Source of the DNA: Alistipes_A hominis
GTDB taxonomy: Bacteria; Bacteroidota; Bacteroidia; Bacteroidales; Rikenellaceae
NCBI RefSeq assembly: GCF_014288115.1
Contig: NZ_JACOOK010000002.1
Coordinates: forward strand, 496,001-560,000
Length of the DNA: 64,000 bases
Reading direction: 5' to 3'
The translations under genes and the position numbers were made by a program. Positions within the stretch are counted from its first letter, which is position 1; each line of letters begins with the position of its first letter. The notes under the pieces are model-generated. The model was not told the origin of the DNA. It searched no databases and saw only the letters and a list, made by a program, of their open reading frames with translations. Below are positions 9,343 to 18,470 of this stretch, piece by piece.

Positions 9343-9353
9343 GAGAAACCTAC

Positions 9354-9405
9354 GGATAAAAAACGAAGGCCTCCCCGCTGTCGGGGAGGCCTTCGTTTTT
9401 TATCC
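9354..9405. terminator. 52-base perfect palindromic terminator
   Basis: A 24-bp perfect inverted repeat (9354-9377 with 9382-9405) around a CTGT loop. Its arms contain A-runs on the left and T-runs on the right, so it can act in both directions. It ends the lipoprotein transcript. Confidence 0.9.
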
Positions 9406-9665
9406 GTGAATGTCTATGTGAGTATCCGGGAATAAAAGGGACGAAGAAGTTCCGAGAGGGGCGTGCCGATGGATCTGGCGGGGGATGCGGATGGTTTTGC
9501 GTATGGTCTCGGTTAAGCGTCGTTTTGGGGCTTGTCGGGGGTATTCCGACGATCCGGTTTCCGTTCCGGCGAGAGCAAACGGGCGGTTTGCGACGACGGT
9601 GCGGAGGAGCGTCGTGTGTTTTCGGACGGATCTGTATATGGGCAATGTTTCGGAAAGACGTTTCG

Positions 9666-9704
9666 AAGAGAAGGCTGCGATTGCGAATCGCAGCCTTCTC
9701 TTTT
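9666..9704. terminator. Inverted repeat downstream of the GH2 gene
   Basis: GAGAAGGCTGCGATT (9668-9682) pairs perfectly with 9686-9700 over a 3-base loop, and the AA/TT flanks extend the stem. It lies 43 bases past the minus-strand GH2 stop and probably terminates it. The better T-run is on the plus side. The 260 bases between this and the preceding palindrome show no convincing gene. Confidence 0.65.
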
Positions 9705-9746
9705 ACTCGAAAGAACATTTGCCGGGAGAATGTTCGTCCGGCAGAT

Positions 9747-12182
9747 TTAGATCTCGGCTTCGGCTGAAATCAGTCCCGGGGAATCGAAGGTCGCTTTCAC
9801 GGTGGCGGAATCCGGTTTTAAGTAGACGACCATGCGGCCGCCCGAGCAGCGTCCCCGTTCTGCGGACGCGTATTTGAGGCCCTGCGGGTCGTATTGATTG
9901 CCGTTATCGAATCCGAGCAGGCGTTCGGACGGGATGTTTCCAGGGGTAATCTCCGCCTCGGAATCGGGGATACGGATTCCTTCCTTGTCGACGACGCAGA
10001 GTTCTACTCGGATAACGTCGTCGTAGCGGAAAATGCGCGATACTTTGACCGCATATGGCTTCCCGGCCGTGAGGAGCCGGTGTTCGGCAACCTTTTTCCC
10101 TTGCCTGTAACCGGTTGCCGAAATCGTGCCGGCTTTGAAGGGGACATTCCACAAAGCGTAATAGTCGTTCCGCCCGACCGGCTTCCGGCCCAGGCTGCGC
10201 CGGCCGATCCGGAGCTCGACTTCGTCGCAGTTCGAGTAGGCGTAAACTTCCAGGGTGTCCTGATCCCGCCCCTGCCAGTTCCAGTGGTCGGCTACGTTGC
10301 GCGGACTCCAATCGAAATCGCGGTCGGGGCCCTGGCGGACGCCGATATGGACGACGGGTTCGTCCGACCAGTAGCTTTTGCGCAGGTAGTATTCCGGTTT
10401 CGGGAAGCCGGCGATATCGAGCATTCCTTCGTCCCAGCCGCGGTAATCCGGCCACACGATTTCGCCGAGGTAGTCGTAGCCCACCCAGACGAATTCGCCG
10501 ATCGCGCTGGCGTTGTCGCGTATCGATACGTGGTTGCGGGTTTTATGATAAGTCTCCGTGCCGAGCAGGATGCGGTTCGGGTAACGGGCGTGTTCGGCGG
10601 CGTACAGGCTGTCCGGATGGATGCGGTCGATGTAGTTGTAACCCGCGATGTCGAACTGATCCATAAAGCCGTAAATATTGGCTCCGACGAAGAAGTCGCA
10701 GGCGGCGGTTACCGGCCGCGTGGGGTCTTCCTCACGGGTGATGGCTTTCAGCTTTTGTGCGATTTCGATTCCCTGGATGCGCTGGTTCGGAATTTCGTTG
10801 CCGAGCACGTACAGCGCGACGCACGGGTGGTTCCGGTCGCGGCGGATCATTCGACGCAGGTCGGTTTCGCCCCACTGATCGAAATAGAGGTGGTAGGTAT
10901 AGGGCATTTTTCCGTACGAACTTTCCGAATAGCCCCATTCCTGCCCGCGGTTCCATTCGTCGAAAATTTCGTTCGACACGTAAAAACCGAGCGAGTCGCA
11001 CAGATCGTAGAATTCGGGCGCGAACGGGTAATGGCTGAGCCGAACAGCATTACAGCCCATCGCTTTCAGCGTTTCGAGTCTTTCCTGCCATACCCCGAGC
11101 GGTACGGCGCTGCCGAAACAACCTACGTTCTGGTGCAAGCATACCCCCTGTAGTTTGACCTGCCGGCCGTTGACTTCCATACCCCGTTCGGGCGAAAAAC
11201 GAATCGTACGCACTCCGACCGGATAGCTTACCCGGTCGGCCTCGCGGCCGTCGTAGGAGATCGTACCGACCAGTTTATAAAGGTAAGGGGTCTGGTCCGA
11301 CCACAGATGCGGGCGGTCGATTTCGATTTGTTGCCTTAGATCGGCTTCGCTGTAATCCCCGATCCGATGTTTGGTCGAGACCCGTTTTATTTCCTGGCCG
11401 TCTGCGTCGTAAAGGATCGAAGTGAGCGTGCATTCCTTCTGCACCCGGTTGTTGGCGTCGGTTTTCGGCGCGGCGTCGGCGTTGCCGTCGCGCAGCCAGA
11501 CGTACAGCGACTTATTGTCGGTCCAGGTAAACCGCGTCTCAGGGTAGTTGTGGTTGATGACGTGGTAGTTGATTTCGATTCGGGCCCGTTCCGCCGAAAC
11601 TTCCGGAGTCGTGATGAAAACGCCTCCGTCGGTAAAGTGCATCTGCGACGTGACGATCAGGTGAACGTTCCGGTAGATGCCCGATCCGGTGTACCAGCGC
11701 GACCCGGGTTGCAACGAATTGTCGACGCGGACGGCGAGCACGTTCAGCGTATCGCGGCGGACGAAAGGGGTGATGTCGTATTCGAACGAATTGTACCCGT
11801 TCGGGTATTCGCCGACCATGCGGCCGTTGATCCATACCTGGGATTTCATGTAGACGCCGTCGAAACGGACGAAAACGCGGTTTCCTTCGGAACCGGCGGG
11901 GGCTTCGAAGGAATGCCTGTACCAGCCGGTTCCGCACGGCATGAAGCCGCCTTGCGGCCCGCTCGGATTCCGTTTGTCGTAAGCGCCTGCGATGCTCCAG
12001 TCGTGCGGCAGGTCGAGCCGTTGCCAACCGCTGTCGTCGAAGGCCGGTTCGCCGTACGTCCGGTCGTCGTCCAGCGTAAAACGCCAGTTACGGTTGATAT
12101 CGATGATTTCACGGGCTTCTGCGGGAAACGCCGCAGGCAGCGCGGCGGCCAGCAGCAGGATTGATCGGTAAATTCGTTTCAT
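9747..12182 (-). CDS. Exported glycoside hydrolase family 2 enzyme (beta-galactosidase-like)
   Basis: An 811-residue GH2 protein with a Sec signal peptide (cut near AEA-RE, residue 23), so periplasmic or surface. Order of parts: sugar-binding jelly roll (WRFTLDDD near 33; DLPHDWSI near 58), immunoglobulin-like domain, TIM barrel and a C-terminal DUF4982-type beta domain. The catalytic acid/base is the Glu of VLGNEIPN (near 455) and the nucleophile is likely the Glu of LLGTETYHKT (near 535). GH2 members cleave beta-galactosides, beta-mannosides or beta-glucuronides. The domain plan favours beta-galactosidase, but the substrate cannot be read from sequence. No SusC/SusD partner is adjacent. Confidence 0.88.
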   Translation of the reverse strand: MKRIYRSILLLAAALPAAFPAEAREIIDINRNWRFTLDDDRTYGEPAFDDSGWQRLDLPHDWSIAGAYDKRNPSGPQGGFMPCGTGWYRHSFEAPAGSEGNRVFVRFDGVYMKSQVWINGRMVGEYPNGYNSFEYDITPFVRRDTLNVLAVRVDNSLQPGSRWYTGSGIYRNVHLIVTSQMHFTDGGVFITTPEVSAERARIEINYHVINHNYPETRFTWTDNKSLYVWLRDGNADAAPKTDANNRVQKECTLTSILYDADGQEIKRVSTKHRIGDYSEADLRQQIEIDRPHLWSDQTPYLYKLVGTISYDGREADRVSYPVGVRTIRFSPERGMEVNGRQVKLQGVCLHQNVGCFGSAVPLGVWQERLETLKAMGCNAVRLSHYPFAPEFYDLCDSLGFYVSNEIFDEWNRGQEWGYSESSYGKMPYTYHLYFDQWGETDLRRMIRRDRNHPCVALYVLGNEIPNQRIQGIEIAQKLKAITREEDPTRPVTAACDFFVGANIYGFMDQFDIAGYNYIDRIHPDSLYAAEHARYPNRILLGTETYHKTRNHVSIRDNASAIGEFVWVGYDYLGEIVWPDYRGWDEGMLDIAGFPKPEYYLRKSYWSDEPVVHIGVRQGPDRDFDWSPRNVADHWNWQGRDQDTLEVYAYSNCDEVELRIGRRSLGRKPVGRNDYYALWNVPFKAGTISATGYRQGKKVAEHRLLTAGKPYAVKVSRIFRYDDVIRVELCVVDKEGIRIPDSEAEITPGNIPSERLLGFDNGNQYDPQGLKYASAERGRCSGGRMVVYLKPDSATVKATFDSPGLISAEAEI

Positions 12183-12422
12183 CGTGTCGGTTTTGGGTTG
12201 TTTAAAATCGATGCAAGTTAACGATTCGAAGATAAATTACCAAAGCCGATGCTTCACCGGGATTTGCAAAAGGAGGATCCGCGCCGAAATTTTACGGCTG
12301 GACGGATCGCGCCCGTCGGGTCTGACACGGCACAAAATGAATCGTACGAAACCGACGGTTCACCGAATGATTCTGGAGAACCGTCGTTACAAAGGGTTGC
12401 AGCATAATCGTTGTGTCGGCGA

Positions 12423-13655
12423 TCAGCCGGCCCACAACCCGAACAGCAGGTAAGCCATTACCAGCGTGACCACGATATTGAATCCCTGGGCGACGAAGAA
12501 GGTGGCGATGTTGCTTTTGTTTTCTTTTTTGAAGATGAACCGGAAATCGGTCTCAAGCCCGATGCACACGAAAGCCAGCGAGAACATGACCTCGCGCAGT
12601 CCTTTGGCCAATCCCCCGAGCGCTTTGGCCTCCTGCAGCGGCATACAGAAACTGAAGACCAGCGAAGCGATTACGAAACCCACGACAAACTTGGGAAACC
12701 GATCCCAGATCACTTTCGCGGTGGGGCGTTCGGTGCGATTGGTTCCGCGCAGCGACCAGTAGATCGAGATGGCGAATGCGGCGATTCCCAGCAGTACGTT
12801 TTGGGACGATTTGATGATGACGCTGTACGTCTCGGCCGTTTCTCCCAGGAATTTGCCGGCGGCGACTACGGCTCCCGTCGTGTCGATGGTACCCCCGAGC
12901 CATGCTCCCGCCACTTCCGGCGTAAGTCCCATCCATTTTGCCAGAAGCGGCATCAGGGACATCATCGGGATGGCCACGACCAGGACGATGGAAACCACGA
13001 AAGACAGCTTTTTGCTGTCGCCTTTGATGGCTCCGCAGGTCGCTATCGCCGCCGATACGCCGCAGATCGATACGGCGCTCGCCAGCATAATGCCCATTTC
13101 GCTGTCCAGTTTTAGCTTTCTGGCGAGCCAGAAAGTGAAATACCAGACGGTAAAGACGACGACGACGGCCTGGAGCATACCTAAAGCTCCGGCTTTCAGA
13201 ATTTCTCCGAACAGAACGGACGTGCCGAGCAGGATCAGGCCGATTTTAATGTAGTATTCGCTTCTGACGGCCGGGGAAAGCCATTTGGGTAATCCGACGG
13301 TATTGCGGATCAGTAGTCCCAGAATCACCGAGAAAAAGACGGATTCGAGTCCCGCCGTTTTGATGGGCGGAAGCATCGAAACGTATTGACAAAGGGCCGA
13401 GAGGACGAATATGGCGGCGAAAGAGGGGATGAAACCCCGCAGCCGGTCGCCCATCAGTTTGATACCGAGCGCGGAAAACAGGGCTGCGATTAAGAACATG
13501 CCGGCGACCGATAGCCAGGAACCGGCGGTAGACAATGTTTTGGGAAATGCGGGAATCCAGCCGGGCACTGTTATTACGGCGACCACCAGCAACAGGCCCA
13601 TGATCGTTGCCATCCAGTCTTCGTTGCGAAAACTACCCCAGAAATTTCGTTTCAT
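12423..13655 (-). CDS. YeiH-family putative sulfate exporter
   Basis: A roughly 410-residue inner-membrane protein with about eleven hydrophobic helices. It belongs to the YeiH/YadS (UPF0324) family, some members of which are called putative sulfate exporters. Recognisable pieces are GLLIRNTVGLP near 125, KIGLILLGTSVLFGEI near 145 and SVSICGVSAAIATCGAI near 205-220. The start is set at the ATG at 13655 (MKRNFWGSF) because a promoter-like element lies just upstream; a longer reading to 13874 would run through that promoter and adds no family sequence. The transported substrate is not certain. Confidence 0.85.
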   Translation of the reverse strand: MKRNFWGSFRNEDWMATIMGLLLVVAVITVPGWIPAFPKTLSTAGSWLSVAGMFLIAALFSALGIKLMGDRLRGFIPSFAAIFVLSALCQYVSMLPPIKTAGLESVFFSVILGLLIRNTVGLPKWLSPAVRSEYYIKIGLILLGTSVLFGEILKAGALGMLQAVVVVFTVWYFTFWLARKLKLDSEMGIMLASAVSICGVSAAIATCGAIKGDSKKLSFVVSIVLVVAIPMMSLMPLLAKWMGLTPEVAGAWLGGTIDTTGAVVAAGKFLGETAETYSVIIKSSQNVLLGIAAFAISIYWSLRGTNRTERPTAKVIWDRFPKFVVGFVIASLVFSFCMPLQEAKALGGLAKGLREVMFSLAFVCIGLETDFRFIFKKENKSNIATFFVAQGFNIVVTLVMAYLLFGLWAG

Positions 13656-13678
13656 AAAGTTCGGTTTGCGATTCCGGG

Positions 13679-13709
13679 CAAAGATACGCCGATGCGCCGG
13701 TAAGTTCAA
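13679..13709 (-). promoter_or_regulatory. Promoter of the yeiH-type gene
   Basis: On the minus strand, TTG (13709-13707), 20 bases, then TATCTTTG (13686-13679). The element ends 23 bases before the ATG, so the leader is short. This supports the start at 13655. Confidence 0.65.
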
Positions 13710-14330
13710 TAGGTGCAAATACTTATTCCGTATTGCGCGGTTTTGCGCACGGGCGGGTGTGCGTGACGCCGGATTCCGGCCGAAACGTTCCGACCGGTCG
13801 CGGACGGAGCGTGTGCCGCACGCAATCTTTGGAAAGCCGATACTGTGATGGATTTTCGCCTGTCTTCTCATCATGTTTCTATAAAAACGTCCGACTTGTT
13901 TTCAGATCGGACGAATACTTTGCTTGCTTCGCGGGTTGGTGTTCCAGTTACCCGCCAGACAGTATATGTATCGCGGCTTCCTCTCAGTCCGTGCGTATCG
14001 GTAAACCGTAAAAAATGCCGTATTTGCACCACATATTCCCGGCGGGTCTAACTGTCAAATACCTGCCCTACAATGGAATCCAGCCGATTCGACGGCAATA
14101 ATTCCAAAAGATTCATAACTCTATTACTTAAGTATACGAAACGGCAAATAAAAACGGAAACGGTCTTGCGACACCCGATATCGGAACGCTGGCAACGAGT
14201 GTATATCGGATGACTCAAAAGGCCGGAAGCATCCCGGAGCTGGGTTTTGCAGGGGGACGATCACCCTCCGAAGCCGGGCGATCGGAAGGAAAATTCGTTG
14301 TTTGTAAATTAACAGAATCGTCCGTTGAAA
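13710..14330. other. Intergenic region without a recognised gene
   Basis: Both strands carry only short open frames of unusual composition. No tRNA, riboswitch or convincing small gene was seen. The one feature that stands out is a 33-base sequence at 14131-14163 that recurs near 48.4 kb. Confidence 0.5.
14131..14163 (-). repeat. 33-base dispersed repeat
   Basis: On the minus strand this reads CCGTTTCCGTTTTTATTTGC and onward to GTATACT. It matches plus-strand 48361-48393 with one mismatch in 33 positions. The match stops abruptly on both sides. Confidence 0.7.
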
Positions 14331-14362
14331 TTTGGCACGACGCTGCGAATCCGCTATCTTCG
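14331..14362 (+). promoter_or_regulatory. Promoter of tag
   Basis: TTTG at 14331-14334, 20 bases, then TATCTTCG at 14355-14362. The ATG of tag follows 21 bases later, which rules out the longer upstream reading frame that would overlap the promoter. Confidence 0.75.
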
Positions 14363-14383
14363 CCGTATTCAAACATTGTGATT

Positions 14384-14980
14384 ATGCAAGACATCATAAA
14401 CGGACGCTGCGGCTGGTGCGGAACCGACGAGCTGTATGTGAAATACCATGATCGGGAGTGGGGAAAATTGGTGACCGACGACAAGACGCTGTTCGAGTTT
14501 CTCGTGCTGGAGAGCGCCCAAGCCGGATTGAGCTGGATAACTATTCTCAGGAAGCGCGAGGGGTATCGCAAAGCCTTTTGCGATTTCGATGCCGAGCGGG
14601 TGGCGCAAATGACCGATGAAGACGTCGAACGGCTGATGCGATTCGACGGCATTGTGAGAAACCGTCTGAAAATCAAAGCGGCGATCACCAATGCAAGGCT
14701 GCTGCTCGCCATACAAAAGGAGTTCGGCAGTTTTTACGAATACACCCTGTCGTTCTTCCCCGACAGAAAACCGATTGTCAACACCTTCCGGTCGTTGAGC
14801 GAGATTCCGGCATCTTCTCCCGAATCCGACGCCATGAGCAAGGACATGAAAAAACGAGGATTCAAATTCTTCGGGACTACGATTTGTTACGCCCACTTGC
14901 AGGCTTCGGGGTTTATCAACGATCACCTGGAGGACTGCATTTGCCGAAAAGATCCGAAATTTCGGCACGTAACCGTATAA
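14384..14980 (+). CDS. tag: DNA-3-methyladenine glycosylase I
   Basis: Base-excision repair enzyme removing 3-methyladenine from alkylated DNA. The 198 residues show the Tag family signature: RCGWCGTDELYVKYHDREWG at the N-terminus (zinc-site Cys and His, substrate-pocket Trp), FEFLVLESAQAGLSWITIL near 35-53 and the C-terminal YAHLQASGFINDHL with the second pair of zinc ligands (His and a Cys in the following LEDCICR). The ATG at 14384 is chosen because it sits just downstream of a well-formed promoter and starts the conserved region. It appears to be a single-gene unit. Confidence 0.95.
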   Translation: MQDIINGRCGWCGTDELYVKYHDREWGKLVTDDKTLFEFLVLESAQAGLSWITILRKREGYRKAFCDFDAERVAQMTDEDVERLMRFDGIVRNRLKIKAAITNARLLLAIQKEFGSFYEYTLSFFPDRKPIVNTFRSLSEIPASSPESDAMSKDMKKRGFKFFGTTICYAHLQASGFINDHLEDCICRKDPKFRHVTV

Positions 14981-15169
14981 CCGCATGAAAAACAAGCCGG
15001 GCGGGAAACAGGGCGCGCGGATTTCCCGGGTCTCCATGCTCCTCCCGGAAGCGGAAGACGGAAGCAATCCGCACGATCCCGTCCCTCGCGACCTCCTTTT
15101 TATCCCTTCCGGGAGATTATATGACTAAAATTATTAATTTTGCCGGTACTAACCGTTCATCTGTGTTTT

Positions 15170-15616
15170 ATGAAAAAGATAGCTGTTCTGCTAACGATCT
15201 TGTCGCTGACCGCCGTCACGGGGCTCAGCGCCCAGAACTATAACTGGGCAATCGGCGTCCGCGGCGGCGTAACCGCCTCCGGCATCACCGTACGGCACAA
15301 TTTCGACCCGGTCAACTCGATCGAAGGCATGCTCGACTTCGCACAGGGATTCAACGTGTACGCCCTCTACGAACGGAACGTGCCGGTAATCGCCAGCGGA
15401 TTCAACTTCTATTACGGCGCCGGCGTCAACATCGGGTCGTGGGACCATCACGAAGGCAAATTCACGTTCGGGATCAACGGGATCGTCGGACTCGAATACA
15501 AAGTCGCTTCGATTCCTCTGGCATTCTCTTTGGATTATAAACCGAACCTGAACGTGATCGGAAAAACCGGATTCCACGCCGCCGATTTCGGGTTGGGCAT
15601 CAAAGTCACCTTCTGA
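15170..15616 (+). CDS. Small secreted/outer-membrane beta-barrel-like protein
   Basis: A 148-residue protein with a clear Sec signal (MKKIAVLLTILSLTAVTGLSAQ, cut near residue 22). The mature part alternates hydrophobic and polar residues (GVRGGVTASGITV, FNFYYGAGVNIGS, IPLAFSLDYKPNLNVI) and ends in a hydrophobic strand closing with Phe (GLGIKVTF), the usual end of an outer-membrane barrel. It is short for a full barrel, about eight strands at most. The function is unknown. A TAATTTTG at 15135-15142 may be its -7 element. The coiled-coil lipoprotein gene follows after 58 bases, so the two may be coexpressed. Confidence 0.6.
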   Translation: MKKIAVLLTILSLTAVTGLSAQNYNWAIGVRGGVTASGITVRHNFDPVNSIEGMLDFAQGFNVYALYERNVPVIASGFNFYYGAGVNIGSWDHHEGKFTFGINGIVGLEYKVASIPLAFSLDYKPNLNVIGKTGFHAADFGLGIKVTF

Positions 15617-15674
15617 TCGGGCCGTAACGCCCGGATACGACATCAAAACCAATAAACCTTAATCCATCAGGGTA

Positions 15675-16550
15675 ATGAAAAAAATTTTATATCTCTTCGC
15701 GCTGTTGCTGCTCGCGTCCTGCACGGGCGGACAAAAAACCGAGCGACTGACCAGCCAAAACGATTCGCTGGCCGTAGTCGTCGCCCAGAAAGATTCCGTA
15801 CTCAACGAAGTTTTCTCGTCGCTGAGCATCGTTACCGAGAATCTGAACGCAATCAAATCCCGGGAAAACATCATCAACGAAAATATCGACAAAGGCGAAA
15901 TCCCGAAGGGAACCACCACGCAGATCAACGAGGACATCGAAGCGATCAACCAACTGCTGATCGCCAACCGGCAGACGATCGCCCGGTTGCAACAGTCGGC
16001 CGACCAGCTTAAAAAAGCGAACGTCAAAATCGGCAGTTTCGAGAAGTTGATCGCGCAGCTGAACGCCCAGATCGAATCGAAAGACCAGGAAATCAAAATT
16101 CTGAAACAAAATCTCGAAAACATGCACGTCCAGGTCGCCGAACTGACCGAGCAGGTTTCGGGACTCAATACGCAGGTCAGCGGACTGACCGCTGAAAAGA
16201 CCTCGCTCGAAGGGGAGGTAAAAACCCAGAACAACATCCTGAATACCGGATATTACATCGTGGGATCGGAAAAGGAACTGCTCTCGAAAGAGATCGTCTA
16301 CAAGAGCGGATTCATCGGCAGAACACTGAAGATCAACGAAAACAGAAGCCTTGACAGCTTCACCCAGGTCGATATCCGGAATTTCGACGACGTGAAAATC
16401 GGACACAAGAAAGCGACGCTCGTCAGTTCGCATCCGGCCGGGTCGTACGAATTCGTGATGAACGACAGCGGCGTGTTCGAATCGCTGGTCATCAAGGACA
16501 AAAGCAAATTCTGGGAGTATTCCAAAGTACTGGTCATCAGCTATAAGTAG
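15675..16550 (+). CDS. Coiled-coil lipoprotein of unknown function
   Basis: A 291-residue predicted lipoprotein with lipobox LLASC (Cys16). Residues about 25-190 are almost entirely heptad-patterned (SQNDSL, QINEDIEAINQLL, IAQLNAQIESKDQEIKIL, EQVSGLNTQVSGL), which predicts a long coiled coil. The last 90 residues form a compact beta-rich domain (GYYIVGSEKELL near 205; the terminal SKVLVISYK). Similar coiled-coil plus C-terminal domain lipoproteins occur in Bacteroidales, but I know of no assigned role. A spacer between outer membrane and periplasmic components is possible. Confidence 0.65.
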   Translation: MKKILYLFALLLLASCTGGQKTERLTSQNDSLAVVVAQKDSVLNEVFSSLSIVTENLNAIKSRENIINENIDKGEIPKGTTTQINEDIEAINQLLIANRQTIARLQQSADQLKKANVKIGSFEKLIAQLNAQIESKDQEIKILKQNLENMHVQVAELTEQVSGLNTQVSGLTAEKTSLEGEVKTQNNILNTGYYIVGSEKELLSKEIVYKSGFIGRTLKINENRSLDSFTQVDIRNFDDVKIGHKKATLVSSHPAGSYEFVMNDSGVFESLVIKDKSKFWEYSKVLVISYK

Positions 16551-16642
16551 TTGATCGCAACGGCGATGCTTTCGAATGCGCCGTCTTCGGAAGCGATTTC
16601 GGAAACGGCGGTCGGTTTTTCGGGGAAAAACGGATGCATTGT

Positions 16643-16673
16643 TTTGGAAAACCGGATTGATTTACTAACTTTG
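16643..16673 (+). promoter_or_regulatory. Promoter of rpmE2
   Basis: TTTG at 16643-16646, exactly 19 bases, then TAACTTTG at 16666-16673. It is a full match to the Bacteroidota consensus, 55 bases before the L31 start. Confidence 0.82.
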
Positions 16674-16728
16674 CATCCTCAATCGTAGAAATTTACTGAT
16701 TTTTAACTATTTTTAAACAAAAAACATC

Positions 16729-16998
16729 ATGAAAAAGGGGATTCATCCTGAGAATTATCGTTTGGTGGCATTCAAGGATATGTCGAATGATCATGTGTTT
16801 TTGTGCAGGTCCGCCGTTCAGACAAAAGAAACCATCGAAGTGAATGGCGAAACCTATCCCGTGTATAAGATGGAAATTTCCAACACGTCGCACCCGTTCT
16901 ACACCGGTAAGATGAAGTTGGTTGACACCGCAGGACGCGTCGATAAGTTTATGAGCCGCTATCAAAAACATTACGATAAAAAAGCCGCCAACAAATAG
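16729..16998 (+). CDS. rpmE2: 50S ribosomal protein L31 type B
   Basis: Large-subunit protein at the intersubunit bridge. The 89 residues begin MKKGIHPENYRLVAFKDMS and include the SNTSHPFYTGK motif near 50-60 and the C-terminal GRVDKFMSRY. It lacks the four-Cys zinc ribbon of the C+ type (only one Cys, near residue 27), so it is the zinc-independent type B form. It is transcribed alone, with its own promoter and terminator. Confidence 0.96.
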   Translation: MKKGIHPENYRLVAFKDMSNDHVFLCRSAVQTKETIEVNGETYPVYKMEISNTSHPFYTGKMKLVDTAGRVDKFMSRYQKHYDKKAANK

Positions 16999-17022
16999 CA
17001 GGCGCTTTGATCTCAACAACCG

Positions 17023-17055
17023 AAACGGGCACTTTTCGAAGCGCCCGTTTTCTTT
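17023..17055 (+). terminator. Terminator of rpmE2
   Basis: AAACGGGC (17023-17030) pairs with GCCCGTTT (17043-17050), with inner CTT/AAG pairing and a T-rich tail. Confidence 0.8.
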
Positions 17056-17096
17056 TGGCGCGATTCGCGTTCCCGAAGTTCCGCGCCCCCGAAGAA

Positions 17097-17127
17097 CAAA
17101 AAAGCCGTTCCGGACGATTCCGGAACG
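17097..17127 (-). terminator. Terminator of galM
   Basis: Read on the minus strand: CGTTCCGG, a 6-base loop, CCGGAACG, then GC and six T. It lies 23 bases after the galM stop. Confidence 0.85.
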
Positions 17128-17149
17128 ACATTGTAATCCGTCGGCGGAT

Positions 17150-18301
17150 CTATTTTTTCACGCTGAAAGCATAGACGCAGGTCTGCGTATAAGTCTCGCC
17201 CGGGCGCAACACGGCGGACGGAAAATTCTCGTGATTCGGCGCATCGGGAAAATTCTGGGTCTCGAGGGCTATCCCCGTGCGGAAATTATGCCGGTCGCCT
17301 CGTTTGCCGATCTCCGTCCCGTCCATAAAATTCCCGCTGTAAAACTGCAGGCCGGGCTGATCGGTTTCGACCTTCATCACGATCCCCGTTGCGGGTTCGT
17401 ACACTTCGGCGGCCACGCTCATTTCGTTCCCCTGTTTGTTCAGCACCCAGTTGTGATCGTATCCGCGAGCCAGCTTCATCGGTTCGAAATCGGCGTCGAT
17501 CCGACTGCCGATCGGCTGCGCCACCCGGAAGTCAAGCGGCGTTCCGGCTACCGAATCGAGCGCGCCGGTCGGAATCAATCCCGCATCGGTCGGCGTAAAT
17601 CGGTCGGCATGGATCGTTAGCACATGCGAATCGGTACTGGAAGCCGTGTTTCCATGCAGATTGAAATAGTTGTGACTCGTCGGGTTGAGGATCGTCGGCG
17701 CATCGGTCATTGCCTGGTATTCGATCTTCAAGGCATTGTTTTTCTGCAACGTATAAGTGACGGCAATCGACAGATTACCCGGATACCCCTCTTCGCCGTC
17801 GGGAGACCGGTAGCTCATTTCGACGGCCTGTTCCCCCTGTTCGTTCTCGAACGGCCGCGCGATCCATACCTTGTTCCAGAAACCGTCGGCGCCGCCGTGC
17901 AGGTGGTTCTCCCCATCGTTCAGCGTCAACTGGTACGATTTCCCATCCAGGGTAAACCGTCCCTTACCGATCCGGTTGCCGTAACGGCCGACCACCGGGC
18001 CGCAAAACCGGTCGGGAGAGTCCAGGTAGTCGTGGATCGACTCGTATCCCCAGACGACGTCCTGGAAATCCCCTTTCGCATCGGGCACCCACAACGATAC
18101 CACGCGCGCGCCGTAATTGGTGACCTGGACGACCATGCCGCTGTCGTTTCGCAGCGTGTAGAGCGACACGTCCGAGCCGTCCAACACCGTATCGAATGCC
18201 GAAACCTGAACCAGCGCCGGAGCCGTCCCGGTATGCTGCCCGCTTGTGCAGGCAAAAAAAGCACCGAACGTCGCAATAAACAAGAACTGGATTTTTTTCA
18301 T
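17150..18301 (-). CDS. galM: Aldose 1-epimerase, exported lipoprotein form
   Basis: Mutarotase interconverting alpha and beta anomers of galactose and glucose. The 383 residues begin with a lipoprotein signal (lipobox FFAC, Cys18), so this copy acts outside the cytoplasm, as often in Bacteroidales. Family landmarks are: VTNYGARVVSLWVPD near 60, GRYGNRIGKGRF near 105, NDGENHLHGG with an active-site His near 133, NPTSHNYFNLHG with the second catalytic His near 200, GYDHNWVL, and the catalytic Glu in ALETQNFPDAP near 345. It may serve extracellular sugar uptake. It has a dedicated terminator. Confidence 0.95.
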   Translation of the reverse strand: MKKIQFLFIATFGAFFACTSGQHTGTAPALVQVSAFDTVLDGSDVSLYTLRNDSGMVVQVTNYGARVVSLWVPDAKGDFQDVVWGYESIHDYLDSPDRFCGPVVGRYGNRIGKGRFTLDGKSYQLTLNDGENHLHGGADGFWNKVWIARPFENEQGEQAVEMSYRSPDGEEGYPGNLSIAVTYTLQKNNALKIEYQAMTDAPTILNPTSHNYFNLHGNTASSTDSHVLTIHADRFTPTDAGLIPTGALDSVAGTPLDFRVAQPIGSRIDADFEPMKLARGYDHNWVLNKQGNEMSVAAEVYEPATGIVMKVETDQPGLQFYSGNFMDGTEIGKRGDRHNFRTGIALETQNFPDAPNHENFPSAVLRPGETYTQTCVYAFSVKK

Positions 18302-18435
18302 AATTCCTATATTTTATGATTCCTTCGATCCGAAAACCTTTATACAAAGGTAAAAAAACCTGGAAAAAAGCAATTCGCGCCGAAAGCTTTTATATCCCGA
18401 ATCTCCGTTTCGCACCCGTTTTCGAACGGAATAGC

Positions 18436-18443
18436 TATCTTTG
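18436..18443 (+). promoter_or_regulatory. -7 promoter element of the DMT permease gene
   Basis: TATCTTTG, 27 bases before the ATG at 18471. No clear TTTG lies at the right distance. Its position argues against any start codon upstream of 18471. Confidence 0.55.
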
Positions 18444-18470
18444 CCGCATAAAAATTCAAACGAAACGGTT

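Noticed and set aside
9485..9877. 130-codon plus-strand ORF between two terminators
   Set aside because: Runs through a terminator hairpin and into the GH2 gene; composition looks random.
9894..11153. 419-codon plus-strand frame inside the GH2 gene
   Set aside because: Shadow of the GH2 coding sequence, which has both catalytic Glu motifs.
13845..14051. 68-codon ORF in the gap before tag
   Set aside because: No promoter, no recognisable signal or domain, and odd codon use.
14210..14383. Upstream extension of tag
   Set aside because: A consensus promoter at 14331-14362 lies inside it; the family N-terminus begins at 14384.
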